This document shows positions 11,092-24,544 of a stretch of 64,000 nt of DNA, one piece after another. The notes beneath the pieces are model-generated. The model was not told the origin of the DNA. It was given only the letters and a program-made list of their open reading frames with translations, and made no database searches. The stretch is from Agrobacterium sp. a22-2 (GTDB taxonomy: Bacteria; Pseudomonadota; Alphaproteobacteria; Rhizobiales; Rhizobiaceae): positions 124,001 to 188,000 of the forward strand of contig NZ_JAAXMM010000007.1 of assembly GCF_012276985.1 (NCBI RefSeq). Reading direction: 5' to 3'. The position numbers and the translations under genes were made by a program. Numbering within the stretch: position 1 is the first letter of the stretch; the number at the start of each line of letters is the position of its first letter.

Positions 11092-12603
11092 TTAAGCGGC
11101 TGCGGCTTCCAGCATGTAGCTCTCCAGTGCTGCCGCTTCATCAAGCGACAGGAACAGGCCTTGTTTGGTCCGGCGCCAGAGTACATCCTCTGCACTCAGC
11201 GCCCATTCGCGCGACATCAGCCAGCGAATTTCGATATCATACAATGTTCCGCCGAAATGGCGGCCGAGATCCTCGGTCCGGGCAGCCCCGCCCAGCATGT
11301 CGAAGGCGCAGGTGCCGTAGTTGCGTACCAGCCGGCGGGCATGGCGATCGGTCAGGAAAACATAGCGGGCTTTCAATCTTGCGACTTCGTCCTCGTAACC
11401 GGTCACGGCAAAATCGCCGCCCGGCAGATGGCTGGCGCCTGTCCAGCGCTTGCCTTTTTCACCGATTGCCTCGCCGATCTTTTCCAGCGCCGATTCGGCG
11501 AGCCGGCGATAGGTGGTCAGCTTGCCGCCGAACACGTTGAGCAGAGGTGCGGCGCCCTCCGGCGCCTCCAGCTTCAGCACATAATCGCGCGTTGCCTCCT
11601 GGGCCATGGAGGCGCCGTCATCGTAGAGCGGGCGAACGGCCGAGTAGGTCCAGGCAATGTCGGACGGTAGAACCGGCTCGGCAAAATATTCGCTGGCCGC
11701 GCTGCAGAGATAGTCGATCTCCCGGTCGCTGATCTTCACGTCCTTCGGATCGCCCTGATAGTCCTGGTCGGTGGTGCCGATCAGGGTAAAATCCGTCTCG
11801 TAAGGAATGGCGAAGATGATGCGGTTGTCCGGATTCTGGAAGAAGAAGGCGCGAGGTCCCTCGAACTTCTTGCGAATGACGATATGGCTGCCCTGTACCA
11901 GGCGGACATTGTGAACGTCGTTCTTGCCAACCGCATTGGCCAGTACCTTATCCACCCAGGGACCGCCGGCGTTGACGATCATCCGGGCCTTGACGGTACG
12001 GCGCGCGCCGCTGCGGCGATCGTCGACCTCTATCGTCCAGAGATCGGCATCGCGCTTGGCGGACACGACCTTGGCGCGGCTCATGATCTGGGCACCACGG
12101 TCAGCCGCATCGCGGGCGTTGAGGACGACCATGCGCGCATCGTCCACCCAGCCATCCGAATACTCAAAGGCCTTGGCGAAGAGCGGCTTCAACGGCTTGC
12201 CTGCCGGATCATGGCGCAGATCAAGCGTCTTGGTCGCCGGCAGCAGCTTGCGGCCGCCCAGGTGATCATAAAGGAACAGGCCGAGCCGGATCAGCCAGGC
12301 CGGACGCACACCGCCCTTTTGAAATGGCAGCACGAAACGCATCGGCCAGATAATGTGCGGCGCCATGGCCCACAGCACTTCGCGCTCCATCAGAGCTTCG
12401 CGCACCAGCCGGAATTCAAAATACTCGAGATAACGCAGGCCTCCGTGGATCAGCTTGGTGGCGCCTGAAGAGGTACCCGACGCGAAATCGTTCATCTCGG
12501 CTAGCGCCACGGAATAGCCGCGGCCAACGGCGTCACGAGCGATGCCGCAGCCGTTGATGCCGCCGCCAATCACAAAGATATCGTAGACCTGCTGATCGGA
12601 CAC
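11092..12603 (-). CDS. glpD: Glycerol-3-phosphate dehydrogenase GlpD
   Basis: A 503-residue FAD enzyme that oxidises sn-glycerol-3-phosphate to dihydroxyacetone phosphate at the inner membrane and passes electrons to quinone. The N-terminal dinucleotide-binding motif GGGINGCG occupies residues 13-20, followed by the family segment SGTSSGATKLIHGGLRYLE and a C-terminal GlpD domain. I chose GTG at 12603 because GGGAGAG stands 5 nt upstream; the earlier in-frame start at 12654 has no ribosome-binding site. No glycerol kinase gene is in the window, so glpK must lie elsewhere. Confidence 0.93.
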   Translation of the reverse strand: MSDQQVYDIFVIGGGINGCGIARDAVGRGYSVALAEMNDFASGTSSGATKLIHGGLRYLEYFEFRLVREALMEREVLWAMAPHIIWPMRFVLPFQKGGVRPAWLIRLGLFLYDHLGGRKLLPATKTLDLRHDPAGKPLKPLFAKAFEYSDGWVDDARMVVLNARDAADRGAQIMSRAKVVSAKRDADLWTIEVDDRRSGARRTVKARMIVNAGGPWVDKVLANAVGKNDVHNVRLVQGSHIVIRKKFEGPRAFFFQNPDNRIIFAIPYETDFTLIGTTDQDYQGDPKDVKISDREIDYLCSAASEYFAEPVLPSDIAWTYSAVRPLYDDGASMAQEATRDYVLKLEAPEGAAPLLNVFGGKLTTYRRLAESALEKIGEAIGEKGKRWTGASHLPGGDFAVTGYEDEVARLKARYVFLTDRHARRLVRNYGTCAFDMLGGAARTEDLGRHFGGTLYDIEIRWLMSREWALSAEDVLWRRTKQGLFLSLDEAAALESYMLEAAAA

Positions 12604-12662
12604 CCGTCTCTCCCTTTTCGCATTGCAGCATTTTATTGCATTTGCGAAACCCATGATAGCTA

Positions 12663-12691
12663 AAACGAAATTTAAACGAATGTCAAACGAA
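12663..12691. promoter_or_regulatory. Candidate GlpR operator: three AAACGAA repeats at 11-bp spacing
   Basis: Exact AAACGAA heptamers start at 12663, 12674 and 12685, so they fall on one face of the helix. They lie in the 107-bp glpR-glpD gap, upstream of the glpD GTG. The same heptamer forms both arms of the inverted repeat before glpR. DeoR-family repressors commonly bind such repeats; binding here is inferred. Confidence 0.65.
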
Positions 12692-12710
12692 AGCGTAAAT
12701 CAATCCTTCT

Positions 12711-13493
12711 TTATTCGATATCGCCGGATTTCGGTGCCGTTTCCAGCAGCCGGACATCATTGTCCCGACAGATGGCGCGGATGGCCGCACTGTCGCAGCG
12801 GTCGGTGATGAAGGTGTGAACCTGCGAAAGGTGACCGATTCGCACCGGTGCGGCGCGTTCGAATTTGCTGGAATCAGCCACCAGGATGACATGGCGGGCA
12901 TTGGCCATGATGGCTTGGGCGACCTTCACTTCGCGATAGTCGTAGTCCAGAAGTGCGCCATCCTGATCGATCGCCGAAACACCGATCACTGCATAGTCGA
13001 CCTTGAACTGGCGGATGAAATCGACCGCCGCCTCGCCGACGACACCGCCGTCCGAGCCGCGCACCACGCCGCCGGCGATGACCACTTCCATCGAGGGAAA
13101 GACGCGCAAGCGATTGGCAACATTGATATTGTTAGTGATGACCATCAGTTCGCGATGATCGAGCAGAGCCTCGCCGACAGCTTCCGTCGTCGTGCCGATA
13201 TTGATGAAGAGCGAGGCATTGTTGGGGATGAGATCGGCCGCCGCTTTGCCGATCGCCTGCTTTTCGGGGGCGGCGATCGAGCGCCGCGCCTCGTAACGGA
13301 CGTTTTCGGCGCCGCTGGGGAAGATCGCCCCGCCATGGATGCGGGTCAGCGCATGGGATTCGCAAAGGTCGTTCAAGTCCTTGCGGATGGTCTGCGGCGT
13401 GACCGCAAAGCGGATCGCCAGTTCCTCGACGAGCACCCGGCCTTCCGCTTTTGCAATGTCGAGTATTTCCGTCTGGCGGCCTGTCAAAAACAT
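12711..13493 (-). CDS. glpR: DeoR-family glycerol operon repressor GlpR
   Basis: A 260-residue DeoR-type regulator. The N-terminal winged helix (residues 5-57, with FAVTPQTIRKDLNDL as recognition region) is followed by the DeoR sensor domain with the phosphosugar-site segment NIGTTTEAVGEALL. By homology it binds glycerol-3-phosphate and then releases DNA. The ATG at 13493 is chosen since GGGGAGG ends 5 nt upstream; the GTG at 13499 overlaps that box. It is the first gene of the unit, but the 107-bp gap with operator-like repeats before glpD suggests a second promoter there. Confidence 0.88.
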   Translation of the reverse strand: MFLTGRQTEILDIAKAEGRVLVEELAIRFAVTPQTIRKDLNDLCESHALTRIHGGAIFPSGAENVRYEARRSIAAPEKQAIGKAAADLIPNNASLFINIGTTTEAVGEALLDHRELMVITNNINVANRLRVFPSMEVVIAGGVVRGSDGGVVGEAAVDFIRQFKVDYAVIGVSAIDQDGALLDYDYREVKVAQAIMANARHVILVADSSKFERAAPVRIGHLSQVHTFITDRCDSAAIRAICRDNDVRLLETAPKSGDIE

Positions 13494-13503
13494 TCGCACC
13501 TCC

Positions 13504-13545
13504 CCGCTTTCGTTTTTTCTTCATCATAGAGAAAAACGAAAGCGG
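13504..13545. promoter_or_regulatory. Perfect 14-bp inverted repeat upstream of glpR (candidate GlpR operator)
   Basis: CCGCTTTCGTTTTT (13504-13517) is exactly mirrored by AAAAACGAAAGCGG (13532-13545) across a 14-nt spacer. Each arm contains the heptamer also repeated three times before glpD. It abuts the glpR ribosome-binding site, so it suits autorepression; a transcript hairpin is the alternative reading. Confidence 0.65.
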
Positions 13546-13616
13546 CGCAACGGCCGATGAAGTAGCAGCAATCGACGCGGTGAAACGCGCCGCCCTGCCT
13601 CCCGACCTCGAAAAAA

Positions 13617-15755
<2,139 letters not shown>

Positions 15756-15821
15756 TCGATGACCTCCCCCTATCCGTGTCCGTGCGACACCCCCGGCGAC
15801 AGGGATGTTTCACCCCAAAAA

Positions 15822-17824
<2,003 letters not shown>

Positions 17825-17828
<4 letters not shown>

Positions 17829-18208
17829 GGTCTTTTGACTTCCGTTGTGTCTTCGAAGGCTTGCGGGAAATTCTTGCGCGCCAGGCTGGCATTGAGTTTC
17901 AGCAGGGCAAAATACGAGGTCGGATCGAAGGCCCGTTCGGCCGGCAGCACTTCCCGGCCGAACAGCCGGCACAGGCGTTCGCCGTCCAGATTGCCGCGCT
18001 GGAACGGCTCCGTCCCGAAATGGCGCCAAAGGGCCTGCACGAACTCGATGTCGGCAAGGGCCACCGTTTTGTCCATGGTCCGCTGGCGCGGCCAGGCGGT
18101 CAAAGGCGTGACCTTGGAATTGGCCCGGCGAATGGTGAATTGCCACTGGGTTCCGAGCAATCCTGCCGGGAAGCCCTGGTGCTTGGGCATCAGCGGTTCC
18201 TTGGCCAT
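17825..18208 (-). CDS. Hypothetical protein of the pcc locus, paralogue 1
   Basis: A 127-residue soluble protein of unknown function. It is a clear paralogue of the next gene: both share MAK-P-M-KH-GFP at the start, TIRRAN, ALW-HFG-EPF-RGNLD, LFGREV-PAE and FDPTSY-ALLK, and end with KNFP-AFED. The RGNLD and LFGREV-PAE blocks are the best conserved. There is no signal peptide or membrane segment. The stop overlaps the pccA start (ATGA), suggesting a role tied to propionyl-CoA carboxylase. I do not recognise the family. Confidence 0.8.
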
Positions 18209-18247
18209 CAGCTGCGACCCCGCTTGCGGTTCTTGTCGAGCCTCATG

Positions 18248-18625
18248 TCAGATTTCCATCACGTCTTCGAAGGCTTCGGGAAAGTTCTTGCGCCCGACCC
18301 GCTCGTCGATCTTCAGCAGAGCTTCATAGGAGGTCGGATCGAACGGGTTTTCGGCCGGCACCACCTCGCGGCCGAACAGCAGGTTCAGCCGCCCGGCATC
18401 GAGATTGCCGCGCTCAAAAGGCTCCGCGCCGAAATGGTGCCAGAGCGCATGCAGGAAGGCGGCGTCGACCTTCTGCTCGATGGTGTTGGGACGGGCGAGC
18501 CGCTGCAGGGCTTTCAGCGGCGTCGCCCCTTTTTCGTTTGCCCGGCGGATGGTGAAATGATGGCCATGGCCCGGCAGGCCGGAGGGAAAGCCCCTGTGTT
18601 TCGTCATCTCGGGATATTTGGCCAT
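18248..18625 (-). CDS. Hypothetical protein of the pcc locus, paralogue 2
   Basis: A 125-residue soluble protein, tandem paralogue of the gene at 17825-18208 (39 bp apart). The ATG at 18625 is preferred over the adjacent ATG at 18628 because GAGGAG stands 6 nt upstream, and its MAKYPEMTKHRGFP lines up with MAKEPLMPKHQGFP of the paralogue. It lies in the run pccB - GST - this gene - paralogue - pccA - mutase. No domain is recognised, and no catalytic motif can be named. Confidence 0.8.
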   Translation of the reverse strand: MAKYPEMTKHRGFPSGLPGHGHHFTIRRANEKGATPLKALQRLARPNTIEQKVDAAFLHALWHHFGAEPFERGNLDAGRLNLLFGREVVPAENPFDPTSYEALLKIDERVGRKNFPEAFEDVMEI

Positions 18626-18635
18626 CATAGTCTCC

Positions 18636-19541
18636 TCAAGCCTTGGCTTGCTGGGCAATCTTGTCCTGCGTCTTCGTATCGAAGTCGGAGGCGTCGTGAC
18701 GCTCGTGCAACTGGCCGGACAACTCGCCGGATGTGCGGTTGACTATGCAGCCGCGAATGAGGGCTGGCCGTTCCGCCAGCTCGTTCGCCCAGCGCACGAC
18801 GTTCTTGTAGGTCTTGGTATCCAGAAAAATACCGGCATTGGGATAGGACTGGTTCAGGGCCAGCTTGCCGTACCAGGGCCAGATCGCCATATCGGCGATC
18901 GTATAATCCTTGCCGGCCATGAACTGGTTGTCGGCCAGATGCCGGTCCAGCACATCCATCTGGCGCTTGGCTTCCATGGCGTAGCGGTCGATCGCGTATT
19001 TGATATGGATCGGCGCATAGGCGTAGAAATGGCCAAAGCCACCGCCGACGAAGGGGGCCGAGCCCATCTGCCAAAACAGCCAGTTCATGGTTTCCGTGCG
19101 AGCTTTCAGGTCTTTCGGCAGGAAGGCGTCGAATTTTTCGGCCAGATAGACAAGGATCGACCCCGATTCGAAGACGCGGGTCGGTTCGGGCGTGGAATGG
19201 TCCATCAGCGCCGGGATCTTGGAATTCGGATTGACCTCGACGAATCCGGAGCCGAACTGGTCGCCATCGCCGATCTTGATCAGCCAGGCGTCGTATTCGG
19301 CGCCGGTGTGACCCGCGGCCAACAATTCCTCCAGCATGATCGTGACCTTCTGGCCATTCGGCGTTGCCAGCGAATAGAGCTGCAACGGGTGCTTGCCGAC
19401 AGGCAGTTCCTTGGTCGTCTGAGCGCCTGCCGTGGGACGGTTGATGCTGGCGAATTGGCCACCATTGCCCTGTTCCCATGTCCAGACCTCAGGCGGCACA
19501 TAGCCGGCCGGGAAATTATTCTCGGGGGATTTGTCGGTCAT
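18636..19541 (-). CDS. yghU: YghU-like glutathione S-transferase / disulfide-bond oxidoreductase
   Basis: A 301-residue GST of the Nu class (YghU/YfcG type), which reduces disulfides with glutathione. The thioredoxin-like domain starts near residue 50 (LQLYSLATPNGQKVTIMLEELL), with the glutathione-contact segment NPNSKIPAL near 106-114 and ESGSILVYLAEK near 125-136; the all-helical domain follows. The N-terminal extension (FPAGYVPPEVWTWEQGNGGQFASINRP, residues 10-36) is typical of YghU. It is placed between pccB and the paralogous small genes, and its stop lies 10 bp before the next start, so it may be co-transcribed. Its link to propionate metabolism is unclear. Confidence 0.88.
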   Translation of the reverse strand: MTDKSPENNFPAGYVPPEVWTWEQGNGGQFASINRPTAGAQTTKELPVGKHPLQLYSLATPNGQKVTIMLEELLAAGHTGAEYDAWLIKIGDGDQFGSGFVEVNPNSKIPALMDHSTPEPTRVFESGSILVYLAEKFDAFLPKDLKARTETMNWLFWQMGSAPFVGGGFGHFYAYAPIHIKYAIDRYAMEAKRQMDVLDRHLADNQFMAGKDYTIADMAIWPWYGKLALNQSYPNAGIFLDTKTYKNVVRWANELAERPALIRGCIVNRTSGELSGQLHERHDASDFDTKTQDKIAQQAKA

Positions 19542-19650
19542 GAAATTCTTGTCCTTTGTTCGGTAAACGTGCCTGAGTGATCAAGCACAGCCACCAGGAT
19601 ATAGGAAGACATCGTCCGCATTTCCGCCCCTCACCATCACGTGTTTATGA

Positions 19651-21183
19651 TCACAACGGGATCGTGTCGTGCTTCTTCCAGTGCGTTGCCACCTGCTTGT
19701 TGCGGAGCGACGCAAAGGCCCGCGCGATGCGTCGCCGCGACGAGTGCGGCATGATCACCTCGTCGATGAAGCCGCGTTCGGCGGCCTTAAACGGGTTGGC
19801 GAAGTTGACCTCGTATTCTTTCGTCCGCGCCGCGATCTTGTCCGGGTCGCCCAGTTCCGAGCGATAGAGGATTTCGGTGGCGCCCTTGGCCCCCATCACG
19901 GCGATTTCGGCGGTCGGCCAGGCATAGTTGATATCGGCGCCGATATGTTTCGACGCCATGACGTCATAGGCGCCGCCATAGGCTTTCCGCGTGATCAGCG
20001 TGACCATGGGCACGGTGGCCTGGCTGTAGGCAAACAGCAGTTTCGCGCCATGCTTGATGACGCCGCCATATTCCTGAGCGGTGCCCGGCAGGAAGCCCGG
20101 CACGTCGACCAGCGTCAGGATGGGGATGTTGAAGGCATCGCAGAAGCGCACGAAACGGGCAGCTTTACGTGAACTGTCGATGTCGAGGCAGCCGGCCAGC
20201 ACCATGGGCTGGTTGGCGACGACACCGACCGTCTGGCCTTCCATGCGAATAAAACCGGTGATGATGTTGCGGGCAAAGGCCTCCTGTATCTCGAAGAAAT
20301 CGCCCTCGTCGGCCAGCGCCAGGATCAGTTCCTTCATATCATAGGGCTTGTTGGAACTGTCGGGGATCAGCGTGTCAAGACGGGCCTCGACGCGGGCCGG
20401 ATCGTCGTGGAACGGGCGCACCGGCGGCTTTTCGCGGTTGTTCAGGGGCAGGAAATCGAACAGCAGGCGGACCTGTTCCAGGGTTTCCACGTCGTTTTCA
20501 TAGGCGCCATCGGCCACGGACGACTTTTTCGTATGGGTTCCGGCACCGCCAAGCTCTTCGGCCGTGACGATCTCGTTGGTGACGGTCTTCACCACGTCGG
20601 GACCGGTCACGAACATATAGGATGAATCGCGCACCATGAAGATGAAGTCGGTCATGGCGGGCGAATAGACGGCGCCGCCAGCGCAAGGGCCCATGATCAC
20701 GGAGATCTGCGGCACGACGCCGGAGGCATCGACATTGCGCTTGAAGACGTCGGCATAGCCGGCGAGCGAAGCGACGCCTTCCTGGATGCGCGCGCCGCCC
20801 GAATCGTTGAGGCCAATGACCGGAGCACCGTTCTTCATCGCCATGTCCATGATCTTGCAGATCTTCTGGGCGTGGGTTTCCGACAGCGAGCCGCCGAGAA
20901 CGGTGAAATCCTGAGAAAAGACATAGACCTGGCGGCCATTGATGGTGCCCCAGCCAGTGACGACGCCATCGCCGGCGATCTTCTGCTCGGCCATACCGAA
21001 ATCGACGGCACGATGGGTGACATACATGTCGTATTCTTCAAACGAGCCTTCATCCAGCAGCACGTCGATGCGTTCGCGCGCCGTCAGCTTGCCCTTGGCG
21101 TGCTGGGCCGCGATGCGCTTTTCGCCGCCGCCCAGATGCGCTTCGGCCCGACGTGTCTCGAGCTGATCTAGAATCGTCCGCAT
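19651..21183 (-). CDS. pccB: Propionyl-CoA carboxylase beta subunit (carboxyltransferase)
   Basis: A 510-residue carboxyltransferase with two crotonase-fold halves. It moves CO2 from biotin on PccA to propionyl-CoA. Typical stretches are [21 protein letters not shown] near residue 30, the acyl-CoA/oxyanion segment [19 protein letters not shown] near 150, and [23 protein letters not shown] in the C-terminal half. The ATG at 21183 follows GGGAGG; the frame extends to 21321 but that part overlaps the divergent promoter region. It is the first gene of the propionyl-CoA unit. Confidence 0.95.
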   Translation of the reverse strand: MRTILDQLETRRAEAHLGGGEKRIAAQHAKGKLTARERIDVLLDEGSFEEYDMYVTHRAVDFGMAEQKIAGDGVVTGWGTINGRQVYVFSQDFTVLGGSLSETHAQKICKIMDMAMKNGAPVIGLNDSGGARIQEGVASLAGYADVFKRNVDASGVVPQISVIMGPCAGGAVYSPAMTDFIFMVRDSSYMFVTGPDVVKTVTNEIVTAEELGGAGTHTKKSSVADGAYENDVETLEQVRLLFDFLPLNNREKPPVRPFHDDPARVEARLDTLIPDSSNKPYDMKELILALADEGDFFEIQEAFARNIITGFIRMEGQTVGVVANQPMVLAGCLDIDSSRKAARFVRFCDAFNIPILTLVDVPGFLPGTAQEYGGVIKHGAKLLFAYSQATVPMVTLITRKAYGGAYDVMASKHIGADINYAWPTAEIAVMGAKGATEILYRSELGDPDKIAARTKEYEVNFANPFKAAERGFIDEVIMPHSSRRRIARAFASLRNKQVATHWKKHDTIPL

Positions 21184-21240
21184 GGAACCTCCCGCCTGTC
21201 TTGTCCTTTTGGGGACCGACGTTGCCTTTAAACCGGGCTG

Positions 21241-21315
21241 CTTGCAAAGAAAATGATTGAACGGGTGCGTTTGTGGAATTATGAATTTGCAAATAGAAAA
21301 TTGCGAACTTGCGAA
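21241..21315. promoter_or_regulatory. Cluster of TTTGCAAA-type octamers (candidate PccR/ScfR sites)
   Basis: Octamers CTTGCAAA (21241), TTTGCAAA (21286), ATTGCGAA (21300) and CTTGCGAA (21308) lie in the divergent pccB/pccR gap. PccR of Rhodobacter sphaeroides is known to bind paired TTTGCAAA boxes. The spacing here is irregular, so individual sites are uncertain, but the density next to a PccR-type gene is suggestive. Confidence 0.5.
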
Positions 21316-22727
21316 TGGCAATCGGAAAACTCTTCATCGGACGAAAAGTGCGCGAGTTGCGGGTGGCAAGCCTTGCGACGCAGGCGCAGTTTGCCGAGAA
21401 GATCGGCATTTCGACCAGCTACCTGAACCAGATCGAGAATAACCAGCGGCCGGTTTCGGCCGCCGTGTTGCTGGCGCTGGCGGAAAAATTCCAGATCGAC
21501 ATAGGAGCACTGTCGTCAGGGCAGAACGATCGGCTACTGTCGGCGCTGACCGAAGCGCTTTCGGATCCGCTGTTCGAGACCTATTCGCCCAATCTGCAGG
21601 AGTTGAAGCTGGTGACCCAGAATGCGCCGGGGTTTGCCCATGCGCTGATCACCTGCCACCAGGCCTATCGGCGCAATAGCGAGCAATTGGCGAGCTATGA
21701 CGATCGGATCGGCAATCCGGTCGGCCCGGTCGAGGTCACGCCCTATGAAGAGGTGCGGGATTTTTTCCACTTCGTCGATAATTACATCCATGAGCTGGAC
21801 CTGTCCGCCGAAGCCCTGGCAACCAGCCTCGGGCTTGGCGACGACGACAGTCATGGGCTGCTGGTGCGGTATCTGGAAGACCGGCACGGGGTGCGCTGCG
21901 CTCGCGCCGAGATCGGCGATGGCGTGATCCGCCGTTTCGATGCCAAGGCGCGCATCCTGCGGCTGAACCCTTATGCGCCGCCGGCCACCCGCAACTTCCA
22001 GATCGCCGTGCAGATCGCCCAACTGCATGCGGCCGATGTCATCGAAACCGTTTTGCGCAGCGCCAATCTGCGCAGCGAGGAAGCCGCCGATATCTGTCGG
22101 ATCGGGCTGCAGAACTATTTCGCCGGCGCGCTGCTTCTGCCCTATCGCCGTTTCCTGACGGCAGCGCGCGAATTGCGCCACGATATCGAGCTTCTCGCCG
22201 TGCGCTTCGGAACCTCGCTCGAGCAGATCTGTCATCGCCTGAGCACTTTGCAGCGACCAGGGATGAAGGGCATACCGATCTTCTTCGCGCGGCTCGACCG
22301 GGCCGGCAACATCACCAAGCGGCACAGCGCCGCCAAGCTGCAGTTTGCCCGTTTCGGGGCGGCCTGTCCGCTGTGGAATGCCCACGAGGCTTTCGAGGCA
22401 CCGGGCCGCATCATCCGGCAATTGGCCGAAACGCCCGATGGTGTGCGCTATCTCTGTCTGGCGACGCTGGTGAGCAAGGGCTGGGGCGGCTTCAAGGCGG
22501 CGCAGCCGCGCTTCGCGCTGTCGTTCGGCTGCGAGATCACCTATGCGGAAAACTTCGTCTATGCCGACGACCTCGATATCACCAGCAAGCCGGCTTTCGA
22601 TCCAATCGGCATTTCCTGTCGCATCTGCGAGCGGGAGGATTGTGCCAGCCGCGCCGTGCCACCGTTCAAGCGCCGGCTGCTGATCAACCAGGATCTGCGC
22701 GAGACGACGCCTTATCGCCTCGGCTGA
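21315..22727 (+). CDS. pccR: Short-chain fatty acyl-CoA regulator (PccR/ScfR family, XRE HTH)
   Basis: A 470-residue regulator. The N-terminal XRE helix-turn-helix ([23 protein letters not shown], residues 20-42) is followed by the large ScfR domain with an IrrE-like central part, and a C-terminal cysteine cluster CRICEREDC. In this family the protein senses propionyl-CoA and controls pcc genes. It is divergent from pccB, which fits. The ATG at 21315 has no strong ribosome-binding site; a TTG six bases upstream is the other option. Confidence 0.87.
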   Translation: MAIGKLFIGRKVRELRVASLATQAQFAEKIGISTSYLNQIENNQRPVSAAVLLALAEKFQIDIGALSSGQNDRLLSALTEALSDPLFETYSPNLQELKLVTQNAPGFAHALITCHQAYRRNSEQLASYDDRIGNPVGPVEVTPYEEVRDFFHFVDNYIHELDLSAEALATSLGLGDDDSHGLLVRYLEDRHGVRCARAEIGDGVIRRFDAKARILRLNPYAPPATRNFQIAVQIAQLHAADVIETVLRSANLRSEEAADICRIGLQNYFAGALLLPYRRFLTAARELRHDIELLAVRFGTSLEQICHRLSTLQRPGMKGIPIFFARLDRAGNITKRHSAAKLQFARFGAACPLWNAHEAFEAPGRIIRQLAETPDGVRYLCLATLVSKGWGGFKAAQPRFALSFGCEITYAENFVYADDLDITSKPAFDPIGISCRICEREDCASRAVPPFKRRLLINQDLRETTPYRLG

Positions 22728-22736
22728 CCCTTGAGG

Positions 22737-23141
22737 TCACGCCATCAGCCGCGACGTCACGAGATAGCCGGCGGTCGCGGCAAGACCGGTCAGCACCGTT
22801 CCCCAGGCCATATCGACCACGCTCACCGACAGCGACCAGTTCTTCAAGGTCGATAGGTTGGTCATGTCATAGGTGCCATAGGCGATGAAGCCGAGAATGG
22901 CACCGGAAACCAGCGCACTCACCCAGTTTCCGCCGCTCAACGCCGGCGCCACCGCGAAATAGACGATGCCGGCAATGTAGAAGAAATAGAACAGCCCGGC
23001 CGCCACAAGATTCGGCTGGGCCAGCATCAGATCGCCGATCCGCGACTTGTAGAAACCTGTGGCAACCCGCGACAGCCAGATGAAATCGAGCCCGAAGAAG
23101 ACGATAGCCGTCGAGATATAGGCGAGGATATAGGTCGTCAC
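22737..23141 (-). CDS. DUF2177 family membrane protein
   Basis: A 134-residue protein with four predicted membrane helices (about 5-23, 44-64, 73-92 and 107-130) and the family segment YGTYDMTNLSTLKNWS between helices 3 and 4. Its function is unknown. It starts with GTG at 23141 after AGGAG. It lies 34 bp behind chrR in the same direction, so it is probably the third gene of the rpoE-chrR operon and part of the singlet-oxygen response. Confidence 0.85.
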   Translation of the reverse strand: MTTYILAYISTAIVFFGLDFIWLSRVATGFYKSRIGDLMLAQPNLVAAGLFYFFYIAGIVYFAVAPALSGGNWVSALVSGAILGFIAYGTYDMTNLSTLKNWSLSVSVVDMAWGTVLTGLAATAGYLVTSRLMA

Positions 23142-23175
23142 GGATGTCGCTCCTGCTGTTGAGGCCGGCCGGATC

Positions 23176-23865
23176 TCATATCCCGAGAACGGGCTGCACG
23201 AGCCGCAGCAGCCAGCTGCGGAATTTCAACGGCGCATCGGTGACTGCCAGGCAGATGCAATCCTCGCCCTCGTTGGCGACCGGCTGGTGCATCAGGGTTT
23301 CATCGGCCTCCTCGATATCGCCGCGATGGAATTCGCCCTCTTCGTCGCGGAAACTGCCGGCCAGAACCAGCGTCAATTCGCGCCCGCCATGGCTATGCTC
23401 GGGCACCGGCTTGCCGGCCGGAATGCGCAGCAGACGCACGCTGGTCTCGCCATCCCGGGTGCGGATCGGGATATGGTACGCGCCACGGCCGAGGGGTCGC
23501 CATTTCAAGTTCGCCCCATCGCCGCCGAGATAGGACCGCAGCGGTTCCGGCAGCATCGGCGCTTGCGGGGCGGTAGCCGGATTCGGCTTGGCGGTGGTCG
23601 CAGAAATTGCAACATCCCTATCGTCGCCCTGCATCCGGATCTTCATCTGCTCCCAGGATGCGGCATCGGTGCCGGCAACCGTATCCACTTCGGCGGGCAG
23701 GGTTTCCAGCAGCATGCCGGCTGCCGCCTCCATGCCCTTCAAACGCCGGCGGCAGGCCGGGCAAAGCGCCAGATGGGTGGCAACCGCAAGGCTCCAGCCT
23801 TCCGCCAAAGAGCCGGCGGCATAATCGAGCAGCAGTTCGTCGCTGACGTGATGGTTGATCGTCAT
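23176..23865 (-). CDS. chrR: ChrR-type zinc-binding anti-sigma factor
   Basis: A 229-residue anti-sigma factor. The N-terminal zinc anti-sigma motif is complete (H6, H31, C35, C38, the positions used by the Rhodobacter sphaeroides protein) and would bind the sigma factor. The C-terminal half is a cupin with a second metal site (H157, H159, E163, H193). By homology it releases RpoE on singlet oxygen or organic peroxide. The ATG overlaps the sigma-factor stop codon (ATGA), which keeps the two proteins in step. Confidence 0.93.
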   Translation of the reverse strand: MTINHHVSDELLLDYAAGSLAEGWSLAVATHLALCPACRRRLKGMEAAAGMLLETLPAEVDTVAGTDAASWEQMKIRMQGDDRDVAISATTAKPNPATAPQAPMLPEPLRSYLGGDGANLKWRPLGRGAYHIPIRTRDGETSVRLLRIPAGKPVPEHSHGGRELTLVLAGSFRDEEGEFHRGDIEEADETLMHQPVANEGEDCICLAVTDAPLKFRSWLLRLVQPVLGI

Positions 23866-24422
23866 GAGTGATCCTCCAGAGCCGAACGAAGCTTGGCAAA
23901 GGCCATGCGGATGCGCGACTTCACCGTTCCGAGCGGAATGTCGAGTTCCTTGGCGATGGCGCTATGGGAGGCATCGTTGAAAAAGGCGCGCTTCAACAGA
24001 TCAAGCTGTTCCTGCGGCAGGCTCAGCATGGCGCGGTGCAGGCGCTCGGCCTCCTGACGGTCTTCGAGCTGCACGTCGGCAGCCGGCTCGTCATCCGGCA
24101 CGAAAGCCGGATCGTTCGGATCGAAATCGGGCCGGCGATCCTTGCGATAGGCGGATACCCTGAGGTTTCGCGCAATCGTGAAGATCCAGGCCGAGACATT
24201 GCCGCGCTGCGGATCGAACAAGGCGGCCTTGTTCCACACCATCATCATGGTTTCCTGCATCAATTCCTCTGCCGCCTGCCCGTCGCGCGATTGCCGCGCC
24301 ATATAGGAGCGCACCCTCGGGCCGTAATGGCGGAACAATTTCTCAAACGCCTCGACGCTCCTGTCGCGACCGACCGCGGCCAGCAGCGCGGACATATCCT
24401 CTGTTTCCAAATCCATGACCAT
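23862..24422 (-). CDS. rpoE: ECF RNA polymerase sigma factor RpoE (ECF11, ChrR-controlled)
   Basis: A 186-residue group IV sigma factor. Region 2 includes YMARQSRDGQAAEELMQETMMMVW and FDPQRGNVSAWIFTIARNL; region 4 ends with the helix-turn-helix HSAIAKELDIPLGTVKSRIRMAFAKLR. Starts at 24422 (MVM) and 24416 are both possible; the longer frame to 24779 overlaps the divergent gene and lacks family sequence. It pairs with ChrR and has a promoter of its own type upstream (24545-24574), so it is probably self-activated. Confidence 0.92.
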   Translation of the reverse strand: MVMDLETEDMSALLAAVGRDRSVEAFEKLFRHYGPRVRSYMARQSRDGQAAEELMQETMMMVWNKAALFDPQRGNVSAWIFTIARNLRVSAYRKDRRPDFDPNDPAFVPDDEPAADVQLEDRQEAERLHRAMLSLPQEQLDLLKRAFFNDASHSAIAKELDIPLGTVKSRIRMAFAKLRSALEDHS

Positions 24423-24544
24423 TCCGTTCGAACGGGTTCGACAGCCCGCATTCTTGCCTGGCGACCGGGTCGAAGCCTGGGCCATCGCTTTGTATACATT
24501 GTGGCATTCAACTGCCGGGAGGGAAATGGTCATTGTCATGCTGG

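Noticed and set aside
13546..13616. Terminator for the mutase operon before glpR
   Set aside because: Only short GC stems are present and the T-rich part is too close to the mutase stop; the end of this transcript cannot be placed.
22726..22745. TGACC/GGTCA hairpin between pccR and DUF2177 as terminator
   Set aside because: The stem is only five pairs and no T run follows on either strand.
24490..24500. TTGTATACA palindrome between rpoE and the FAD oxidoreductase
   Set aside because: A short AT-rich dyad in the rpoE leader; no second copy nearby and no matching regulator could be named.
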